Shown piece after piece: positions 6,788 to 9,893 of a stretch of DNA of 9,893 bases; position 1 is the first letter of the stretch; every line of letters starts with the position of its first letter. Source of the stretch: DASYSA01 sp036003885 (GTDB lineage Bacteria > Acidobacteriota > Blastocatellia > UBA7656); assembly GCA_036003885.1 (NCBI GenBank), contig DASYSA010000230.1, forward strand, positions 1 through 9,893. The letters run 5' to 3'. Position numbers and translations under genes: made by a program. A model generated the notes under the pieces. The model had not been told where the DNA came from. It worked only from the letters and a program-made list of their open reading frames with translations, and made no database searches.

Positions 6788-6817
6788 TATTAAGCTATCG
6801 AATATTAAGCTATCGAA
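6788..6817. repeat. Exact 15-base tandem duplication
   Basis: TATTAAGCTATCGAA occurs twice with no gap and no mismatch (6788-6802 and 6803-6817), in AT-rich DNA that contrasts with the GC-richer genes around it. It may be a recent slippage duplication or a tandem protein-binding site. Confidence 0.95.
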
Positions 6818-6861
6818 AAAGAAGAGGGCTGGCTCGGAACAAAAGCCGGTGTCGCAACCTC

Positions 6862-8100
6862 TCAGACGAGATAGCTGCGCCTGACTAGTTCGAGTGCGCT
6901 GGTTGAGGCGCGCCAGCGAACCAGATGGCGGTCGCCCGGTAAGATAACCCGCTTATTAGTAGAACCTGTTTCGTTTGCCAACCCAATGTATACGGTGCCG
7001 ACGGGAACGGCTTCCGATCCTCCCCCGGGGCCGGCGATGCCGGTAATGCTAACTCCGATTGTGGCACCCGATATCTCCCGCGTTCCCCTCGCCATTGCTT
7101 CGGCAACCTCCCCACTCACGGGGCCGAGCCGCTCTATTGTTTCGCGAGGCACTCCCAACCACTGGATCTTCGCCTCGTTTGTATAACTGACAACACCTCC
7201 GACGTAGTAATCGCTCGATCCTGGGACCTCCGTCATACGCTGCGCCAACAGCCCTCCGGTGCAGCTTTCGGCCGTTGCAATCGTGTAATGCTTGAGCCTC
7301 AGACGCTGACCGACAACCGATTCAAGCGACTCGCCGGTAGTCGAGTAGAGAATTATCCCCAGCCTCTCCTCGAGCTTTTCCGTCAGCTCATCCACGACCG
7401 CGCCGGCGCGAGATAAGGATTCGGCGGTCGCTGTCAGATGAATCTCGATCTCCGAGTCTGTGAACAGGATTGTCGTTGTGGGGTTCGTGTATTGGCTATA
7501 GATAGGCGCTATGACGTCGTCAAGCTGAGACTCCCCAATCCCGGTGACCTTGAGCACGCGCTTCGCGATGCGCACGCCGCGCGACATCTTCTCCAGGTCC
7601 GGCATTATGTAGTTATCGAACATCGGCTGGTTCTCGCGGGGAGGTCCCGGCAGCAATACAACGAGCTTGCCATTCTCATCCGCTTTCATTCCCGGCGCAG
7701 TGCCGTTCGGATTGGGCAGCACCGAGGCCCCGCGCGGGATCAGTGCCTGGCGCTCGTTGTTGGGCGTCATCTGGTATCCGCGGCGCGTAATCCGCGCGCG
7801 AATCTGTTCGAGCACCTCGTAGTCCAGGGTCAGTTGACGCCCGGTAACCCGCGAGAAGACCTTGCGGGTTACATCATCTTCAGTCGGCCCAAGTCCGCCG
7901 GTAAGAACGACGACATCCGATCTGGAGAGCGCGTCGCGTATGGCCTCTTCCAGCCGTGGCTCGTCGTCGCCGACGATGGTCTTGAGTTGTACGGCGATAC
8001 CCACGGAGTTCAATCGCTCCGTAAGCCAGAGCGAATTAGTATCCGTTCTGTGGGGCGTCAACAGCTCCGAGCCGATCGCCACGATCTCTGCCTTTAACAT
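6862..8100 (-). CDS. cinA: CinA-family protein: COG1058/MoCF domain plus C-terminal NMN deamidase domain
   Basis: This is a full-length two-domain CinA of 412 residues. The N-terminal MoaB/MogA-like domain (about 1-170) has IGSELL (9-14), GGLGPTEDD (68-76), NERQALIP (115-122), NPNGTAPGM (130-138) and LLPGPPRE (149-156); related proteins hydrolyse ADP-ribose or similar pyrophosphates. The C-terminal domain (about 255-410) has TAESCTGG (276-283), GGVVSY (301-306), TGIAGPGGG (353-361) and PVGTVY (366-371), the signatures of nicotinamide-nucleotide amidohydrolase (PncC), which converts NMN to NaMN and ammonia. Despite the name (competence-inducible), the likely role is pyridine-nucleotide repair and recycling. 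The ATG at 8100 has an excellent ribosome binding site. The gene is last of a minus-strand operon, 27 bases after an adenylyltransferase that could use its product. Confidence 0.96.
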   Translation of the reverse strand: MLKAEIVAIGSELLTPHRTDTNSLWLTERLNSVGIAVQLKTIVGDDEPRLEEAIRDALSRSDVVVLTGGLGPTEDDVTRKVFSRVTGRQLTLDYEVLEQIRARITRRGYQMTPNNERQALIPRGASVLPNPNGTAPGMKADENGKLVVLLPGPPRENQPMFDNYIMPDLEKMSRGVRIAKRVLKVTGIGESQLDDVIAPIYSQYTNPTTTILFTDSEIEIHLTATAESLSRAGAVVDELTEKLEERLGIILYSTTGESLESVVGQRLRLKHYTIATAESCTGGLLAQRMTEVPGSSDYYVGGVVSYTNEAKIQWLGVPRETIERLGPVSGEVAEAMARGTREISGATIGVSITGIAGPGGGSEAVPVGTVYIGLANETGSTNKRVILPGDRHLVRWRASTSALELVRRSYLV

Positions 8101-8103
8101 AGT

Positions 8104-8110
8104 CTCCTTT
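8104..8110 (-). promoter_or_regulatory. Ribosome binding site of cinA
   Basis: Read on the - strand, AAAGGAG precedes the ATG at 8100 by three bases: strong, if slightly close. It fixes the start and suggests cinA is translated independently of its upstream neighbour. Confidence 0.7.
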
Positions 8111-8127
8111 GCGGTTCTCCGGTCGCA

Positions 8128-8862
8128 CTACTTCCTGTAGATTCCTCGCTGAGCGATGTAAGTCTCCACCACGGGCGGCACAAGCCCGGCAATCGACTGT
8201 CCGGAGCGAATCAGATCCCGTACCTCGGTGGCCGAACGCGCCGCGATTTCGCTGGGAATCTCGAGATACAGAATGCGCTCGGCTATTTCTCGAGCCTCAT
8301 TCCTGATCAACGCTCCGACCTCCGGATCGGCAGCTCCTGCTCGACCGGCTACGATCAGCCGGCTGCGCTCCAACAGGAATCTCAACGCCTCGTTTCGATC
8401 GGGGAAGCTGCGATGGTATCTGGGTATGTATCGGCCTTCCAGGTCGAGGACGCGCTCGAACGTATCGAAGCCGAGAACGAAATAAAACTCCGTCTCCGTT
8501 GGGTACAGATGCTCGAGCCCCTCCACAACATCCACAAAGTAAGCGTGCGAGGAGACGCCGATCGACATGGCCGGCACGTCGCCGAACGCCAACAACAGCA
8601 TGGCCAGCCGATCTTCAAGCGGGCATTCATAGCTGCGCTTGTCGGCATTGGCCACGCCTGCCAGAGCCAGAACCTCGTCCAACTCATACGTTCGAATGGC
8701 CCGCAGCATTAACTCGACGTGAGCGCTGGTCAAAGGATTGAAAGAGGAGGCGAACACTCCAACTCGGGAACCCTGGATGCGGGATCGCTGGAGGAACTCG
8801 ATTACCGGCTCGCTGCTCGTCTGAGCGCGTGCGATGACTTCGCTCAATCGCTCATGCTGCAT
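8128..8862 (-). CDS. Nicotinate/nicotinamide-nucleotide adenylyltransferase-like protein
   Basis: This 244-residue protein belongs to the HxGH nucleotidyltransferase superfamily, which joins AMP from ATP to a mononucleotide. The nucleotide-binding motif reads VFASSFNPLTSAHVELM (36-52): SFNPxTxxH is close to the NMN/NaMN adenylyltransferase pattern, but the HxGH site is TSAH, with Thr and Ala in place of His and Gly. FVLGFDTFERV (128-138) corresponds to the conserved Gly-x-Asp segment, and SATEVRDLI (210-218) to the ISSTxxR ATP-binding motif. An extra N-terminal helix of about 30 residues makes it longer than typical NadD. NAD synthesis from NMN or NaMN is therefore the best guess, supported by the downstream NMN deamidase cinA, but the substrate is uncertain, and another nucleotidyltransferase role cannot be excluded. 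The ATG at 8862 has no strong Shine-Dalgarno, and no better in-frame start is obvious. Confidence 0.8.
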   Translation of the reverse strand: MQHERLSEVIARAQTSSEPVIEFLQRSRIQGSRVGVFASSFNPLTSAHVELMLRAIRTYELDEVLALAGVANADKRSYECPLEDRLAMLLLAFGDVPAMSIGVSSHAYFVDVVEGLEHLYPTETEFYFVLGFDTFERVLDLEGRYIPRYHRSFPDRNEALRFLLERSRLIVAGRAGAADPEVGALIRNEAREIAERILYLEIPSEIAARSATEVRDLIRSGQSIAGLVPPVVETYIAQRGIYRK

Positions 8863-8916
8863 AACTCAATTAAGTAACCACAGGGACAGGCTCGGCACAA
8901 CCCGATTCGACGCCGG
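8863..8916 (-). other. Gap between pgpA and the adenylyltransferase gene
   Basis: This is the widest gap in the operon, 54 bases. On the - strand TTGTGC followed 17 bases later by TTACTT could be a poor promoter. I see no terminator, so read-through from pgpA is likely. Confidence 0.3.
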
Positions 8917-9450
8917 CTAAAACAGGTGAAGCAGTCTACCGATCCACACGAGCACCGCGGCATACACTCCCGCAAGTGCGTCGTCGGCCATTACGCCCAG
9001 CCCTCCCGGCAGACTCTCGAGCCTTCGAATCGGGTAGGGCTTGAAGATATCGAACAAGCGGAAGAGAGCGAAGGCAGCGATTACCGGAACGACTCCGGGT
9101 GAAAGTGCCGCGGGTACAAGAGCTATCAGCTGGCCGCTGACCTCATCTATGACGACCTTCTGAGGATCTTTGATCCCGCTGATCTCGCAGACCAGGCCGG
9201 ATGCCCAGACACCAACTGAGAAGACGACGAGGTTAAGCACAACCAGGAATACAACGAACTCACTATGCGTCAGAGTCACCACGCCAGTGGCGAAATAAGC
9301 GGAAGCGAAGTAGACGGCAACGCCTTCGAGCGCTCCGCAAGTGCCGGGTGCGAACGGCGAAAGGCCCGCACCACCGCCAATGGCAATCGCGTAAGCTATC
9401 CGGTCGACGAGGCCTCGGTAGTGCCTTTGGATTGGAGCTGATTGATTCAA
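8917..9450 (-). CDS. pgpA: Phosphatidylglycerophosphatase A
   Basis: PgpA is an inner-membrane enzyme that removes the phosphate of phosphatidylglycerophosphate to give phosphatidylglycerol. The 177-residue product has the family's length and signatures: GGAGLSPFAPGTCGALEG (26-43), KDPQKVVIDEVSGQ (94-107), and FRLFDIFKPYPIRRLE (130-145) followed by LPGGLGVMADDALAG (147-161). The acidic residues in the DE and DD motifs are those expected to bind the metal. Hydrophobic helices lie around 44-60, 65-90, 108-133 and 159-173. The start must be TTG at 9450: the frame upstream meets the rimO stop TGA only two codons before it and there is no ATG or GTG before the first conserved block. With no Shine-Dalgarno, translation probably depends on coupling to rimO. 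Identification is very secure. Confidence 0.96.
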   Translation of the reverse strand: MNQSAPIQRHYRGLVDRIAYAIAIGGGAGLSPFAPGTCGALEGVAVYFASAYFATGVVTLTHSEFVVFLVVLNLVVFSVGVWASGLVCEISGIKDPQKVVIDEVSGQLIALVPAALSPGVVPVIAAFALFRLFDIFKPYPIRRLESLPGGLGVMADDALAGVYAAVLVWIGRLLHLF

Positions 9451-9456
9451 GAAGAT

Positions 9457-9893
9457 TCAGGCGAGGACAATGCGGCCAATCAGGTCGTAGTCGTGGGCCT
9501 CGGTAATCTCGACGTCGACGAAGTCACCGGGCCTTGCCTCAAAGCCGTCGGCGATATCGGTGATCAACACCGAACCGTCGATCTCCGGAGCCTGCGATTC
9601 CATCCGGCCTTCCAGAAGCAGGTCGCTTTCGCGGGAGGTCCCTTCCAGCAACACTCTCACGGTTCGACCTATCATGCCGCGGTTCCTTCGCTTCGATATT
9701 CGAGCCTGCTCTTTCATCAAACGGCGTTCGCGCTTCTGCATAACCGCCGGGCCGACCTTTTCATCAAGCCCAAACGCCGCCGACCCCTCCTCATCCGAAT
9801 ATGTGAATACGCCGACGCGGTCGAACTCAACGGCGCGGGTGAACTCCAGCAACTCATCGAAATCCTCATCTCGCTCGCCGGGAAATCCTACGA
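9457..9893 (-). CDS. rimO: Ribosomal protein uS12 methylthiotransferase RimO (C-terminal part; N-terminus beyond window)
   Basis: RimO is a radical-SAM enzyme that adds a methylthio group to an aspartate of ribosomal protein S12. About 144 C-terminal residues are visible and the frame runs off the right edge, so the UPF0004 and radical-SAM cluster motifs are not in the window. The visible part begins with VGFPGERDEDFDELL, the last segment of the radical-SAM domain, then FDRVGVFTYSDEEGSAA. It ends with a TRAM domain (about residues 76-143 of the visible part) containing ESQAPEIDGSVLI and ITEAHDYDLIGRIV. The QAPEIDG and DYDLIG segments point to RimO and not to its relative MiaB. It is the most upstream gene seen of the minus-strand operon; its stop is six bases from the pgpA start. 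Confidence 0.95.
   Translation of the reverse strand, partial: VGFPGERDEDFDELLEFTRAVEFDRVGVFTYSDEEGSAAFGLDEKVGPAVMQKRERRLMKEQARISKRRNRGMIGRTVRVLLEGTSRESDLLLEGRMESQAPEIDGSVLITDIADGFEARPGDFVDVEITEAHDYDLIGRIVLA

Larger units (their letters stand above)
6646..6861. other. Convergent intergenic region with promoter, hairpins and tandem repeat
   Basis: The PEGA gene and cinA face each other across these 216 bases. The region carries a palindrome (6689-6702), a rightward sigma70-like promoter (6704-6731), a hairpin (6738-6754) and a tandem 15-base repeat (6788-6817), each listed separately. Neither gene has a convincing intrinsic terminator here. On the - strand, GGCT(N9)AGCC at 6851-6835 followed by pyrimidine-rich DNA down to 6816 is at best a weak terminator for cinA, with a 4-bp stem. 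Confidence 0.6.

Noticed and set aside
6816..6851. Possible intrinsic terminator of cinA on the - strand
   Set aside because: The GGCT/AGCC stem has only four pairs with a nine-base loop, and the pyrimidine-rich stretch is interrupted. Too weak to call.
7438..8097. Long open frame (219 codons) on the + strand opposite cinA
   Set aside because: It lies wholly antisense to a well-conserved cinA, and its translation, rich in Arg, His and Val, resembles no family. It is a by-product of cinA codon use.
1..9893. Mobile elements, CRISPR arrays, toxin-antitoxin or defence genes
   Set aside because: I found no transposase, integrase, direct-repeat array, terminal inverted repeats or defence motif on either strand. 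All sizeable genes are core or ordinary accessory types.

Overview
The window reads as a bacterial chromosomal replication-origin region with a core-gene operon beyond it. Every gene is intact except at the two window edges. I see no insertion sequence, phage gene, CRISPR array, rRNA or tRNA. The organism is probably an acidobacterium. This is inferred from the tight rimO–pgpA–(NMN/NaMN adenylyltransferase)–cinA order and from the PEGA-domain membrane protein with its C-terminal module. No ribosomal RNA is present to confirm it.

Layout. Bases 3-1403 (+) encode DnaA, cut off at its N-terminus by the window edge. Bases 1404-1680, plus the last ~45 bases of dnaA, form an oriC: at least eight DnaA-box-like sites, mostly of the form TTTTCCACA, then a box followed by GGCA, a run of DnaA-trio triplets and AT-rich DNA. 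The trio block is mirrored 28 bases downstream as a near-perfect inverted repeat, just before dnaN (1681-2802, +). The usual recF does not follow dnaN. Instead there is an OmpR/PhoB-type response regulator without an adjacent kinase (2859-3560, +), a YpdA-like FAD/NAD(P) oxidoreductase that lacks any recognisable redox cysteine (3747-4772, +), and a single-pass membrane protein with a PEGA domain, a helical-repeat region and a C-terminal beta-rich module (4813-6645, +).

The 216-base convergent gap at 6646-6861 holds more than expected: a 14-base palindrome, a good sigma70-type promoter pointing right, a hairpin at the predicted transcript start, and an exact 15-base tandem duplication. A short RNA could be made here, but this is unproven.

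The minus strand from 9893 down to 6862 is a compact operon: rimO (C-terminal part), pgpA (TTG start, in the same frame as the rimO stop), a nicotinate/nicotinamide-nucleotide adenylyltransferase-like protein, and cinA. The last two make biochemical sense together: CinA-type C-terminal domains deamidate NMN to NaMN, which an adenylyltransferase converts to NaAD, so the pair looks like an NAD salvage module. RimO modifies ribosomal protein S12 and PgpA makes phosphatidylglycerol, so the operon is a housekeeping mix.

Nothing here is a clear new defence or mobile system. The observations most worth a second look are the mirrored DnaA-trio arrangement at the origin, the candidate small transcript in the convergent gap, the PEGA protein's C-terminal module, and the cysteine-less YpdA-like enzyme.
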